DNA of 64,000 nt from Chitinophaga sp. HK235 (lineage in GTDB: Bacteria; Bacteroidota; Bacteroidia; Chitinophagales; Chitinophagaceae): NCBI RefSeq assembly GCF_018255755.1, contig NZ_CP073766.1:6694501-6758500 (forward strand), given 5' to 3'. Of the stretch, positions 51,134-60,546 are shown in pieces. Positions within the stretch are counted from its first letter, which is position 1. Every line of letters begins with the position of its first letter. The translations under genes were made by a program, and so were the position numbers. Under the pieces are notes generated by a model. It had not been told where the DNA came from and made no database searches. It was given only the letters and a program-made list of their open reading frames with translations.

Positions 51134-51328
51134 TTTTCTTTGTTTTCCTTCGAGCCTTTCGTTCGATGGGATTGCAAAGGTATAAACTATTTTTATTCTA
51201 CCAAATAATTTTTTGAAGTTTGTTGAAATGTTTGTCTGAAATCCTTTCCAGAAAAGGATTTCAGACAAACGAAAAATATTTTATTCTCCTGATATTCCTT
51301 GTCATTGTGTATACAAAATGCAGCTTTA

Positions 51329-53464
51329 TCAGTTTTTATTTTTGGGTCCTTTGAAGATTCTTCTGAAGGCTTTGCCCAATTTATTCAGGTTGGCCAGTTG
51401 CTCCTGAATAGGTGCCAGTGTTAAGTCTTCCGGTTGTAACCCTGCTTCCAGGTAATCAATTTCTGTTTGTTCCGGATAAAGCAGGATCACGTTGTTGTCT
51501 TTAAAATGGCGGCTTACTTTGGCGGGTATCCCTTCCATGTAAGCATGATAGGACAAGGTGCCCTTACGCGCGGTAACCACTACCACCAGGTCGTCGCGGG
51601 TCACTTCACGGGAGAGGATGAGGAAATCTTCTATCGTATCAAATTGTTTGTAGGCAATTTCCACACTCATTTTTGACTGCACTTTAAATTCTTCGGTGAG
51701 TGATTGGGTGCGTGCGTTGCAGAATACCAGCAGCTTGGCTCCGGCCTGTTTGGCCAGCATGAACATTTTCTGCAGGTAGTGGAGGAAGCCCAGTTCATAC
51801 TCTGTATTGGGGGGCAGTACCAGCACCATTTTTTTGGTGGTACTGAGTGGATGGAGGAAGTTGCAGACATATACGGTCTCCCATACACTTTGTAAAACGT
51901 TGTCCATGGTGGTGCCGAAGATGGTGCCAAACCAGCGGTCGGTGGTGCTGGTTTTGTCGGTCCATCCCAGTACAACATCGCTGATCATGAGTTCTTTTGC
52001 TGCGCGGGCGATACCATCAGACACGTTGAGGTCTATCCTTGTCACCACCTGTACATTGCTTTCAGTGGCGGCGGCGTGTATGATGGCTTTTTCCATCATT
52101 TTGTTGGTGAGATGGATTTTCTCGCGGGCTTCTTCATTATCCTGTACTACGGCCAGCGGGTAGATGGGCGTAGTGGTGTGGGTGTCCTTGATCATAACGG
52201 CGAAGTCGAGCAGGGCTTCGATACGTTCGGGGTTGGCTACGGGCACCAATATACGTTCGGGCTGGTCGGGCAGTTCAGGTTGTTGTTCAGCTTCCTGCAG
52301 TGCCAATTTACGGCCGGCACTTTCTGTTACGAAAGAGCCTACGAGGCAGGTGATGAGGATGAGCACCACGGTGCCGTTGAGCACATTTTCATCCACGATG
52401 CCCATGTTAAAACCAATCAGGATAACAGCGATAGTGGCTGCCGCATGGGCGCTGCTGAGGCCGAAGATAACGTTCCGTTGGGTAGGACTGTATTTAAAAA
52501 TGAGCTGTGTAAAAAATGCAGCGAACCATTTACTGCAGAGTGCCATAACGGTGAGTACGCCGGCGATCATCAGGGCAGTAGGGCCTTTGAGCAGTACACG
52601 GAGGTCTACCAGCATACCTACGCTGATCAGGAAGAAGGGGATGAACAGGGCGTTGCCCACAAATTCAATCCGGTTCATTAAAGGCGAGGTATGCGGTATC
52701 AGCTGGTTGAGTGCCAGGCCGGCCAGAAACGCGCCGATAATGCCTTCTACGCCGGCCAGTTCGGCCAGAAATGCAGCGGCAAACACGAGCGCCAGCACAA
52801 AGATGAAGTGAGAGGTTTTATCGTCCTTTATTTTCTTGAAAAACCATCTCCCGAGCATAGGCATCAGCCAGAGTATAATAACGGCAAAAATGGCCAGGGA
52901 AATGCTTAATCTCATCCAAAACTGGGTATTGAGGTTGCCTGCCTGTGCGCCGGTAATGATAGCCAGTATCAGCAGCACTGCAGTATCGGTGATGATGGTA
53001 CCGCCTACTGCTACGGTGACGGCCTCATTTTTAGTAATGCCCAGCCTGCTGGCCAGCGGATAGGCTACCAGCGTATGTGTGGCAAACATGCTGGATACCA
53101 GCAGTGTTGCCTTGAAGTTGAAATGCAGTACATAGGTGCATACCACAAACCCCAGCAACAGCGGGATAAAAAAGGTAAGCGCTCCGAAAACCATACTACG
53201 GTAGCGGTTTTTCCTGAACTCCGTCATATCCAGCTCCAGCCCCGCCAGAAACATGATATACAGTAAGCCTGCTTTGCCAAACAAATCGATACTGCCTTTT
53301 TCTATGATCCCGAATCCATGGTCCCCGATCAGCATACCGGCCAGTATCAACCCAATGATACTCGGTATCCTGAATTTCCGCAGGATAATAGGTGCCAGCA
53401 GAATGATAAACAGTACCAGCGAAAAAATAGGTACCGGATCTTTCAGCGGCAGGTGAGTGTCCAT
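51329..53464 (-). CDS. Cation/proton antiporter (CPA2 family) with USP-like C-terminal domain
   Basis: A protein of 711 residues (719 from an upstream ATG at 53488). Residues 10-385 hold about 12 membrane helices of the Na+(K+)/H+ exchanger fold, for example IIGLILAGMLIGDHGFG, SMFATHTLVAYPLASRLGI and AELAGVEGIIGAFLAGLALN. The C-terminal 300 residues are soluble and USP-like (PERILVPVANPERIEALLDFAVMIKD and KMVLVLPPNTEYELG). It probably exchanges Na+ or K+ for protons and is controlled by the soluble part. It is divergent from clpS. Confidence 0.9.
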   Translation of the reverse strand: MDTHLPLKDPVPIFSLVLFIILLAPIILRKFRIPSIIGLILAGMLIGDHGFGIIEKGSIDLFGKAGLLYIMFLAGLELDMTEFRKNRYRSMVFGALTFFIPLLLGFVVCTYVLHFNFKATLLVSSMFATHTLVAYPLASRLGITKNEAVTVAVGGTIITDTAVLLILAIITGAQAGNLNTQFWMRLSISLAIFAVIILWLMPMLGRWFFKKIKDDKTSHFIFVLALVFAAAFLAELAGVEGIIGAFLAGLALNQLIPHTSPLMNRIEFVGNALFIPFFLISVGMLVDLRVLLKGPTALMIAGVLTVMALCSKWFAAFFTQLIFKYSPTQRNVIFGLSSAHAAATIAVILIGFNMGIVDENVLNGTVVLILITCLVGSFVTESAGRKLALQEAEQQPELPDQPERILVPVANPERIEALLDFAVMIKDTHTTTPIYPLAVVQDNEEAREKIHLTNKMMEKAIIHAAATESNVQVVTRIDLNVSDGIARAAKELMISDVVLGWTDKTSTTDRWFGTIFGTTMDNVLQSVWETVYVCNFLHPLSTTKKMVLVLPPNTEYELGFLHYLQKMFMLAKQAGAKLLVFCNARTQSLTEEFKVQSKMSVEIAYKQFDTIEDFLILSREVTRDDLVVVVTARKGTLSYHAYMEGIPAKVSRHFKDNNVILLYPEQTEIDYLEAGLQPEDLTLAPIQEQLANLNKLGKAFRRIFKGPKNKN

Positions 53465-53630
53465 TAATAATACCAAGCTATTAACCATATAACATTTTGT
53501 TATTTTGTTATTGTCAGATTCCCTTTCCAGATCCTTTATAGCGGCCTGAAAAACCGAATATGAAAATAAACAAATCTTAAATAATCAATTTCTCCAGGTC
53601 AAATATGAATAAATTAACGAATAATCCATG

Positions 53631-53638
53631 TAATTTTG
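53631..53638 (+). promoter_or_regulatory. -7 promoter box of clpS
   Basis: TAATTTTG matches TAnnTTTG, 20 bp before the clpS ATG. The -33 element is unclear. Confidence 0.5.
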
Positions 53639-53657
53639 CGTAAAGCTTTGTTTAAAA

Positions 53658-53966
53658 ATGAGCGAAAGAACTAATACAGAGGTATTTACGGAAGAGCTGG
53701 AGGATATCCTGGTAGCAGAAGATGAACAGTTTCCGTTCAGTCTGGTGGTATGGAATGACGATGTAAATACATTCGACTGGGTGATCGCTTCCCTGATAGA
53801 GGTATGTGGTCATACACATCAGCAGGCAGAACAATGCGCCCTCATTATCCATCACAATGGTAAATACGCTGTAAAGGAAGGAGAATACCACAAACTGCGC
53901 CCTATGTGGGAAGCGCTGGTAGAAAGAGGTATCACTGCCACCATCGAAGAGATGGCGGATAAATAA
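53658..53966 (+). CDS. clpS: ATP-dependent Clp protease adaptor ClpS
   Basis: A 102-residue adaptor that binds proteins with N-degrons and hands them to ClpAP-type proteases. The substrate-binding fold is clear: LVVWNDDVNTFDWVIASLIEV (residues 29-49), then AEQCALIIHHNGKYAVKEGEYHKL with the key His pair. It lies 26 bp before aat, which makes the N-degrons it recognises. Both genes probably form one operon. Confidence 0.95.
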   Translation: MSERTNTEVFTEELEDILVAEDEQFPFSLVVWNDDVNTFDWVIASLIEVCGHTHQQAEQCALIIHHNGKYAVKEGEYHKLRPMWEALVERGITATIEEMADK

Positions 53967-53992
53967 CGTTAGCCTTCACCCCGCTTGTTTCC

Positions 53993-54631
53993 ATGCCCGT
54001 TTTCCGTCTTACCAAACAACTGATTTTTCCACCGGTATCCCTTGCGGAGCCTGACGGTCTGCTGGCCGTAGGCGGAGATCTCTCTGTAGACAGGCTGCTG
54101 CTGGCCTACCGTTCGGGTATATTTCCCTGGTTCGACGAACGCCCTATTCTCTGGTGGAGCCCGGATCCCCGTTTTGTATTGTTTCCGGCTGACCTCAAAG
54201 TGTCTGCCAGCATGAAGCAGGTGCTGCGACGCAATAAATTCCGTATCACCTATAATGCCGATTTTCCGGCTGTAATAGCCCGTTGCAGCCGTATTCCGCG
54301 TGCAGGACAAAACAGCACCTGGATCACTAAGGAGATGCAGGAGGCGTATATCCGCCTGCATAAAGCAGGGTATGCCATGTCGGTAGAGTGCTGGGAAGAT
54401 GACCGGCTGGTGGGCGGACTGTACGGCGTAAAAATCGGTTCCTGCTTCTTTGGCGAGTCAATGTTTGCCGATGTCAGCAATGCATCCAAGGCTGCCTTTA
54501 TTACTTTCGTACAGGCTTATGCGGATGAACTCACTTTGATCGACTGTCAGGTGGAAACGGAGCACCTTGCCTCACTGGGAGCCGGTTTCATCAGTCGGGA
54601 TGTTTTTCTTGAACTACTGCAAGTTTCGTGA
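53993..54631 (+). CDS. aat: Leucyl/phenylalanyl-tRNA--protein transferase
   Basis: A 212-residue enzyme that adds Leu or Phe to proteins with N-terminal Arg or Lys and so marks them for ClpS. The family blocks are complete: FPPVSLAEPDGLLAVGGDLS, YRSGIFPWFDERPILWWSPDPR, the catalytic segment HKAGYAMSVECWEDDRLVGGLYG, and GSCFFGESMF. It follows clpS closely, which gives a complete N-degron writer and reader pair. Confidence 0.96.
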   Translation: MPVFRLTKQLIFPPVSLAEPDGLLAVGGDLSVDRLLLAYRSGIFPWFDERPILWWSPDPRFVLFPADLKVSASMKQVLRRNKFRITYNADFPAVIARCSRIPRAGQNSTWITKEMQEAYIRLHKAGYAMSVECWEDDRLVGGLYGVKIGSCFFGESMFADVSNASKAAFITFVQAYADELTLIDCQVETEHLASLGAGFISRDVFLELLQVS

Positions 54632-54686
54632 TTTTTGTAGCTTTGTAGTTGCTTACCAACCCCATTGTCCACCAAAATTTACTGCT

Positions 54687-55325
54687 ATGAAAAAAGTACT
54701 CTTATTGATGGCAGTGGTACTGTTTTCGGGCTTTATCGCTCCTCCGCACCGCCATACACGGCATCATCACAGTATGCGGCGTGAGTTCCGGGCTGAAGAC
54801 AAAATGCTGCTGATCTCACAGCTGAAGGATTCAAAGGAAAATCTGCTGAAATCTATAGCTGGCCTAACAGATGCGCAGCTGCAATATAAGCCGGCACCCG
54901 ACCGCTGGTCTATCATAGAAAATGTGGAACATATCAGTATCATCGAAAAAATGCTGATGGACACAGAGAAGAATCTGATGAGCCAGCCTGCCAATCCGGC
55001 AAAAAAGAAAGACCTGAAGTATACAGATGCAAACCTGCTCACAATGGTGGAAGACCGCAGTAAAAAACAGAAAACACCTGATTTTGGTATGCCTAAACAT
55101 AATTATGCTTCTCCTGCAGATGCGGTGGATGCCTTTGTCAGACAAAGAGATGGGCTGATTGATTATGTAGCCACTACCAAAGACAAATTACGTGATCACA
55201 TTACAGATAACCCGAACATCGGCACCGTAGATGCGTACCAGTTATTACTGTTTGACGCAGGCCATACGGCACGCCATATCAAACAAATCGAGGAAGTAAA
55301 GGCTGATCCGGGTTTCCCGAAATAA
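54687..55325 (+). CDS. Exported DinB-like protein
   Basis: A 212-residue protein with signal peptide MKKVLLLMAVVLFSGFIAPP and a His-rich start of the mature part (HRHTRHHHSMRREF). The four-helix DinB fold covers the rest: LKDSKENLLKSIAGLTDAQLQYKPAPDRWSIIENVEHI (first metal His), a central LTMVED helix and the last ligands in LLFDAGHTARHIKQIEEVK. DinB proteins bind a metal and often transfer thiols, but most are cytosolic, so export is unusual. An earlier in-frame ATG would overlap aat and is rejected. Confidence 0.83.
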   Translation: MKKVLLLMAVVLFSGFIAPPHRHTRHHHSMRREFRAEDKMLLISQLKDSKENLLKSIAGLTDAQLQYKPAPDRWSIIENVEHISIIEKMLMDTEKNLMSQPANPAKKKDLKYTDANLLTMVEDRSKKQKTPDFGMPKHNYASPADAVDAFVRQRDGLIDYVATTKDKLRDHITDNPNIGTVDAYQLLLFDAGHTARHIKQIEEVKADPGFPK

Positions 55326-55370
55326 TAGCCCCAACGGGCCGGAGTGATGAATAGTGTGATGGATAAAAGG

Positions 55371-55399
55371 CCCTCTCTGTATCGCTGATACAGAGAGGG
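55371..55399 (-). terminator. Terminator of mtaB
   Basis: CCCTCTCTGTATC (55371-55383) pairs perfectly with GATACAGAGAGGG (55387-55399). On the minus strand it is followed by CCTTTT, so it ends mtaB. Confidence 0.85.
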
Positions 55400-55407
55400 T
55401 AAAAAGA

Positions 55408-56685
55408 TTAGCGCAGTTCCCAGTCTACCAGCTGATTTACCCATTCCTGGCGGAACGGCGTGGTTACGCGGATATAGTTATCGGTATAACCTTCCATCAT
55501 ACCGTCTTTGTTATGTCCTTCAAACAATACTTTGCGGGTTTGCTGGAGATGCTGTTCGTTGAAGTATTGTTGTTTTTTATGACTGAGATTACGGAGCTGT
55601 TTGTTGCGTTCATGGCGCACGTTAACCGGCACTACGGGCTTGATCTCGAGTGCAGGGGTGTTGGCTCTTTCTGAGTAGGTGAACACGTGCAGGTACGATA
55701 CATCCAGCGAATGCAGGAAGTCGTAGGTGTCCTGGAAGTGGGCATCACTTTCGGAAGGAAAGCCAACGATCACGTCTACACCGATAGCACAGTGAGGCAT
55801 GAACTGTTTGATGAGCGCTACTTTTTCCGCATAAAGTTCGCGGCGGTAGCGGCGGCGCATCAGGCCCAGGATCTCATTGTTGCCGCTCTGCAGCGGAATA
55901 TGGAAGTGAGGCATGAACCTGCGGCTGTTGGCCACAAATTCGATGATCTCGTTGGTGAGCAGGTTCGGCTCGATAGAAGAGATACGGTAACGTTCTATGC
56001 CTTCTACCTTGTCCAGTTCCTGTATCAGCTCATAAAAACTTTCTTCTCTTTTTTTGCCACCGGTAAGGCCTTTACCGAAATCGCCCAGGTTAACACCGGT
56101 AAGCACTATTTCCTTTACACCGTCGCTGGCCAGTTTAACGGCATTTTCCACTACGCTGGTAACACTGTCGCTGCGGCTTTTACCTCTGGCCATGGGGATG
56201 GTACAGAAGGTACAGCTGTAGTCGCAACCATCCTGTACTTTCAGGAAGGTACGGGTACGGTCGTTAACAGAGTAAGAGGCATGGAAGGTATTGACATCTT
56301 CAATATCACAGGAACAGATTTTGGCACTGTCGCCTTTGGTGAGCGTTTTCAGATGTTCAGTGATATTGAATTTTTCCGCCGCGCCCAGTACCAGGTCCAC
56401 CCCTTCAATAGAAGCGATTTCCTGAGGTTTGAGCTGTGCATAACAGCCGGTGATGACGATCATGCTTTCTGGCGCACGACGCTGAATACGGCGTACCAGC
56501 TGCCGGCATTCCTTGTCGGCATTATCGGTCACAGAGCAGGTGTTGATCACGTACACATCTGCTGTGCTTTCAAAATCTGTTTTCATAAACCCATCCTGTT
56601 CCAGCAACCTGCTCAAAGTGGAGGTCTCTGAAAAATTCAGCTTGCAGCCGAGTGTATGAAATGCTACTGTTTTTACCTGTTCCAT
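55408..56685 (-). CDS. mtaB: tRNA t6A37 methylthiotransferase MtaB
   Basis: A 425-residue radical-SAM enzyme that turns t6A at tRNA position 37 into ms2t6A. The N-terminal MTTase domain has HTLGCKLNFSET (first cluster Cys) and further Cys in NTCSVTD and TGCYAQ. The radical-SAM domain has the CxxxCxxC site in CDYSCTFCTIP near residue 150, and a C-terminal TRAM domain follows. The GCKLN start distinguishes MtaB from MiaB and RimO. The Met at 56685 is used because an upstream ATG (56697) would lie in the -7 box TACCTTTG at 56695-56702. Confidence 0.94.
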   Translation of the reverse strand: MEQVKTVAFHTLGCKLNFSETSTLSRLLEQDGFMKTDFESTADVYVINTCSVTDNADKECRQLVRRIQRRAPESMIVITGCYAQLKPQEIASIEGVDLVLGAAEKFNITEHLKTLTKGDSAKICSCDIEDVNTFHASYSVNDRTRTFLKVQDGCDYSCTFCTIPMARGKSRSDSVTSVVENAVKLASDGVKEIVLTGVNLGDFGKGLTGGKKREESFYELIQELDKVEGIERYRISSIEPNLLTNEIIEFVANSRRFMPHFHIPLQSGNNEILGLMRRRYRRELYAEKVALIKQFMPHCAIGVDVIVGFPSESDAHFQDTYDFLHSLDVSYLHVFTYSERANTPALEIKPVVPVNVRHERNKQLRNLSHKKQQYFNEQHLQQTRKVLFEGHNKDGMMEGYTDNYIRVTTPFRQEWVNQLVDWELR

Positions 56686-56694
56686 AAAGGAGGG

Positions 56695-56702
56695 CAAAGG
56701 TA
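56695..56702 (-). promoter_or_regulatory. -7 promoter box of mtaB
   Basis: TACCTTTG on the minus strand, only nine bases before the ATG at 56685, which would give a very short or leaderless message. It decides between the two possible starts. Confidence 0.5.
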
Positions 56703-56785
56703 GGAACTTTTTATGTCATAGTTAGGTAAGTAATTTTAAGTACTTTAGTGCCGCTTTTCTAAAAGGCTCGTCCTGTTTATTAAAT

Positions 56786-57232
56786 ATGAGATCACTGCAA
56801 AAGTACCTGCCCGTTATTTTACTGGCCTTATTGCTGCTTGCCGGATGGCATCAGGAATGGTGGAAAGGAAACGATAAGTCTTCCGCCCCTATCACGGAAA
56901 AACCGATTGTTACCCGCTCCGGCAAAGCCACCGCCGCTGTTTCAGATGCCCTGCTCAACCGGCAGGCCCACCTGGAATATACCAGACACGCCATGTGTCG
57001 GATGGATTGCCGTCATGTGACAAAAGAGGAAGTGGAAGAAATTCTCTCCAAAGGAAAAATAAATCCTGATAAGTCTAACCTGCAGGACAAACCCTGCCCT
57101 ACCTATGCACTGGAAGGATATTCCCATGAAGGCCAGCATCTCCGTATTGTATTTGCTCCCTGTGATCAGCAACATGCCAAAGTGATCACCTGTATCGACC
57201 TGGACAAGGATTGGAGCTGCAGTTGTGAATAG
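56786..57232 (+). CDS. DUF4258 protein with N-terminal anchor
   Basis: A 148-residue protein: an N-terminal hydrophobic segment (YLPVILLALLLLAGW), a charged linker, and a DUF4258 domain with TRHAMCRMDCRHVTKEEVEEIL near residue 70 and LRIVFAPCDQQHAKVITCI near 118. Cysteines in the second half (MCRMDC, CPTYA, APCD, CSCE) are many for such a small protein. DUF4258 is related to RelE-like/BECR toxin folds in some families, but the membrane anchor and lack of an antitoxin speak against a toxin here. Function unknown. Confidence 0.75.
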   Translation: MRSLQKYLPVILLALLLLAGWHQEWWKGNDKSSAPITEKPIVTRSGKATAAVSDALLNRQAHLEYTRHAMCRMDCRHVTKEEVEEILSKGKINPDKSNLQDKPCPTYALEGYSHEGQHLRIVFAPCDQQHAKVITCIDLDKDWSCSCE

Positions 57233-57334
57233 GTAAAAAAACTGTCGCTTCTCTGTTGCTTCGCGTCTTTACATGTACTCTTCGGGAAAAAAGTCGTAGT
57301 TTGCCGCCATCATTAATCATTCTACAAGGCGTTT

Positions 57335-58102
57335 ATGAATTTTCTACTGAAACCGTTGCGTGTAATCTATGTTGTGTACGCCGCTATCGTTTTCCTGGGT
57401 ATTATGTTTCTGATCCTGCCGCCAATTTTTCTGGCATCCTTGCTGGGCAAGGAGAAAGGTGGAAACATTATCTTCTATTTCCTGCGCTTCTGGGCGCATG
57501 TCTGGTTTCCGATGGTAGGTATGCGGGTTACCCGCGAATACAAATGTGAACGCGATAAAGAGCCTTGTATCTATGTGGTAAACCACCGTTCCTATCTTGA
57601 TGCAGCCGTGGCCGTTAAAGTGATGCGGCTCCCGTTCCGTCCGCTGGGGAAAGTGGAAATGTCTAAAATCCCTTTCTTCGGATTTATATATAAAAACTCT
57701 GTCGTAGCAGTAGACCGCTCCAATGCGCCTGCCCGCGCCAGAAGTGTGAGAGAGATGATGACCGCCCTCAAAGCCGGTATTTCCATTCTCGTATTTCCGG
57801 AAGGGACCACCAACGAAACCAAACAACCGCTGCGCCCGTTTCATAACGGCGCTTTCCGCATGGCCATTGAAATGCAGATACCGATCAAACCCGTTCTGTA
57901 TGTTGATTCAGGTGACCGTTTCCCACATACCGGACTTATGCATCTCAACCCCGGCCGCTGCCGCGTAGTATTCCTGCCCACTATCCCTGTTGCAGGGCTT
58001 ACCCTGGATGATATCAATACGCTGAAGCAACAGACTTATGATATCATGGAAAAAGAACTCAGACAATACCGCGATTATCCAACATTGCAGCCCGTAGGAT
58101 GA
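57335..58102 (+). CDS. plsC: 1-acyl-sn-glycerol-3-phosphate acyltransferase
   Basis: A 255-residue membrane enzyme that acylates lysophosphatidic acid to phosphatidic acid. A long N-terminal hydrophobic part (IYVVYAAIVFLGIMFLILPPIF) anchors it. The catalytic HX4D motif is NHRSYLDAA near residue 87, with KVEMSKIPFFGF, FPEGTTNETKQ near 158 and PIKPVLY following in the usual order. Its stop overlaps the priA start by four bases (ATGA), so the two are translationally coupled. Confidence 0.92.
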   Translation: MNFLLKPLRVIYVVYAAIVFLGIMFLILPPIFLASLLGKEKGGNIIFYFLRFWAHVWFPMVGMRVTREYKCERDKEPCIYVVNHRSYLDAAVAVKVMRLPFRPLGKVEMSKIPFFGFIYKNSVVAVDRSNAPARARSVREMMTALKAGISILVFPEGTTNETKQPLRPFHNGAFRMAIEMQIPIKPVLYVDSGDRFPHTGLMHLNPGRCRVVFLPTIPVAGLTLDDINTLKQQTYDIMEKELRQYRDYPTLQPVG

Positions 58103-60540
58103 AGTACGCAGATGTAATATTGCCGCTGGCCTTACCCAAAAATTATACTTATGCTGTCCCTGAAAGCATGGAGCATGCTTTACAGCCGGGAAGCCGTGTG
58201 GCAGTACAACTGGGGAAACAGAAAAAATATGCCGGCATTGTAAAAGCAGTACACGAACAGGCCCCACCCTATAAAACCAAGCCACTGCTGGATATGCTGG
58301 ACAAGGATCCGGTCGTATATCCCACACAGTTAGCCTTCTGGTCATGGATAGGCAGCTATTATATGTGCAGTGAAGGTGAAGTACTGAACGCCGCCCTTCC
58401 CGCACACCTGAAGCTTTCCAGTGAAACGCTGTTACTGTTTAACGATGCCTACGGTGATGACTTTACTAGTCTCGATGATGATGAATACCTGATTGCGGAA
58501 GCCCTGCATATCCGCAAGGAATTGCGTATAGAGGAAGTACAGCTGATTCTCGATAAGTCAGAAGTTTATTCCATCATCAAAAAACTGATAGAAAAAAAGG
58601 TATGTCTCATCTATGAAGAATTGAAAGAGGTATACCGGGAGAAACAGGAGAACTTCGTACAGCTGCATGCTGAATACCAGGATGAAGAGCAGCTGGCTGC
58701 TCTTTTCAACGATATGGGCCGCGCTCCCAAACAAATGGAGCTGCTGCTGGCCTACCTGCACCTGTTGAAAACAGAAGGCAACGTACGGCAGAATGAGCTG
58801 CTGAAAAAATCCGGTGCCACCACCGCCCAGCTAAAAGGACTGGTGGATAAAAATATTCTCTGGATAGAAAAAAGAACAGTAGACAGAATCCGTACCAGCA
58901 AAGTGGACACACAGATCAACTTTGATCTGAGCCCTGCGCAGGAAGCGGCATTACAAGCTGTCCGCCGTCATTTTGAAGATAAACAGGTGACCCTCCTCCA
59001 TGGGGTGACCTCCAGCGGTAAAACGCAGATATATGTGAAGATGATGGAAGAATGCCTGGCCTCAGGCCGGCAGGTCCTTTACCTGCTGCCGGAGATCGCA
59101 CTCACCGCACAGATCATCACCCGCCTGCAGAAACACTTTGGCAGCAGCATAGCCATCTATCACTCCCGCTTCAGTAACAACGAACGGGTGGAGATATGGA
59201 ACAAAGTGAAAAACGGAACCGTACAAATCGTACTGGGCGCCCGTTCCAGCCTGCTGTTGCCTTTCCGTGATCTGGGACTTATCATCCTGGATGAAGAACA
59301 CGACCCTTCCTACAAACAGCAGGACCCTGCACCCCGCTACCATGCGAGAGATGCAGCCATCTATTATGCAGGGCTGTTTAAAGCCAAAGTACTGCTGGGC
59401 TCCGCCACACCGGCACTGGAATCGTATTATAATGCCCGTCAGGGTAAATACGGACTGGTAGAACTGACCGAACGTTTTGGTGGTATACAGATGCCTGCCA
59501 TCGATGTAGTGGACATTAAACAGGAAATGGCCGAAAAAACCATGGACGGCCATTTTACACAGGCCCTGAAAACCGCTATCGGCCAGAGCCTGGATGAAAA
59601 GAAACAGGTTATTCTTTTTCAGAACAGGCGTGGGTATGCGCCCTTTCTGTTATGTACTACCTGCGGCTGGATACCACATTGCAAACAATGTGATGTATCG
59701 CTTACCTATCACCGTAACCAGGATAAACTACATTGCCACTACTGTGGTACCCGTTATCCATACGTATTTACCTGTGAAGCCTGTGGCTCGCAGTCGCTGA
59801 TTCCGAAAAGCTTTGGCACGGAAAAAATCGAAGACGACCTGCAGCAGATCTTCCCGGAGGCGCGTATCGCACGTATGGACGTGGATTCCATCCGGAACAA
59901 AGACAGCCACAATAAAATGATTCGCCTGCTCGAAGAGCAGGAAATAGATATTCTGGTAGGCACCCAGATGGTAGTGAAGGGACTCGACTTCGATAATGTA
60001 AACCTGGTAGGCATCCTCAGCGCGGATAGTTTGCTGAGTTATCCCGATTTCAGGGTGAATGAAAGAGCTTTCCAGCTGATGGAGCAGGTGAGCGGCCGTG
60101 CAGGCCGTAAACACGGTATGGGCAAAGTGCTGATACAGGCCAGTAATACCCGTCATCCGATATTACACTACGTAAAGGAACACGATTATAAAAGCATGTA
60201 TGAGGCGGAGATCGCCGAACGGCAACAGTTTGGTTATCCTCCGTTTTACCGGGTGCTTAAACTAACACTACGGCATAAGAACCAGCAGGTAGTGGAACAG
60301 GCTGCACAGATACTGGCTTCCTGGCTGCATCCGCATATCGGTGGACAACTGGTGGGCCCTGCCGCACCGCTGGTGGCAAGGGTCAGGAATAACTATTTGC
60401 AGGAGATGCTGATAAAACTTCCCCGCGAAGCACGTGTGATAGCGCATATCAAACAGGTGCTCCGCGAGTATTTTATTCAGCTGTTGGCGGAGAAACGTTT
60501 CCGTTCTGTGGTGATCGTACCGGATGTAGACCACGTATAA
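58099..60540 (+). CDS. priA: Primosomal protein N' (replication restart helicase PriA)
   Basis: An 813-residue helicase that restarts stalled replication forks. An N-terminal DNA-binding domain (MKYADVILPLALPKNYTYAVPE), Walker A GVTSSGKTQIYVK near residue 312, the DEEH box ILDEEHDPSYKQQ near 395, a zinc-binding insertion with eight Cys (CTTCGWIPHCKQCD, CHYCG, CEACG) near 517-560, and helicase motifs V-VI (VGTQMVVKGLDFDNV, QVSGRAGR) are all present. It is coupled to plsC by a four-base overlap and convergent with the DUF3857 gene. Confidence 0.97.
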   Translation: MKYADVILPLALPKNYTYAVPESMEHALQPGSRVAVQLGKQKKYAGIVKAVHEQAPPYKTKPLLDMLDKDPVVYPTQLAFWSWIGSYYMCSEGEVLNAALPAHLKLSSETLLLFNDAYGDDFTSLDDDEYLIAEALHIRKELRIEEVQLILDKSEVYSIIKKLIEKKVCLIYEELKEVYREKQENFVQLHAEYQDEEQLAALFNDMGRAPKQMELLLAYLHLLKTEGNVRQNELLKKSGATTAQLKGLVDKNILWIEKRTVDRIRTSKVDTQINFDLSPAQEAALQAVRRHFEDKQVTLLHGVTSSGKTQIYVKMMEECLASGRQVLYLLPEIALTAQIITRLQKHFGSSIAIYHSRFSNNERVEIWNKVKNGTVQIVLGARSSLLLPFRDLGLIILDEEHDPSYKQQDPAPRYHARDAAIYYAGLFKAKVLLGSATPALESYYNARQGKYGLVELTERFGGIQMPAIDVVDIKQEMAEKTMDGHFTQALKTAIGQSLDEKKQVILFQNRRGYAPFLLCTTCGWIPHCKQCDVSLTYHRNQDKLHCHYCGTRYPYVFTCEACGSQSLIPKSFGTEKIEDDLQQIFPEARIARMDVDSIRNKDSHNKMIRLLEEQEIDILVGTQMVVKGLDFDNVNLVGILSADSLLSYPDFRVNERAFQLMEQVSGRAGRKHGMGKVLIQASNTRHPILHYVKEHDYKSMYEAEIAERQQFGYPPFYRVLKLTLRHKNQQVVEQAAQILASWLHPHIGGQLVGPAAPLVARVRNNYLQEMLIKLPREARVIAHIKQVLREYFIQLLAEKRFRSVVIVPDVDHV

Positions 60541-60546
60541 TAACTT

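Noticed and set aside
56786..57232. DUF4258 gene as a toxin of a toxin-antitoxin pair
   Set aside because: It has an N-terminal membrane anchor and many Cys, and no small antitoxin-like gene lies beside it.
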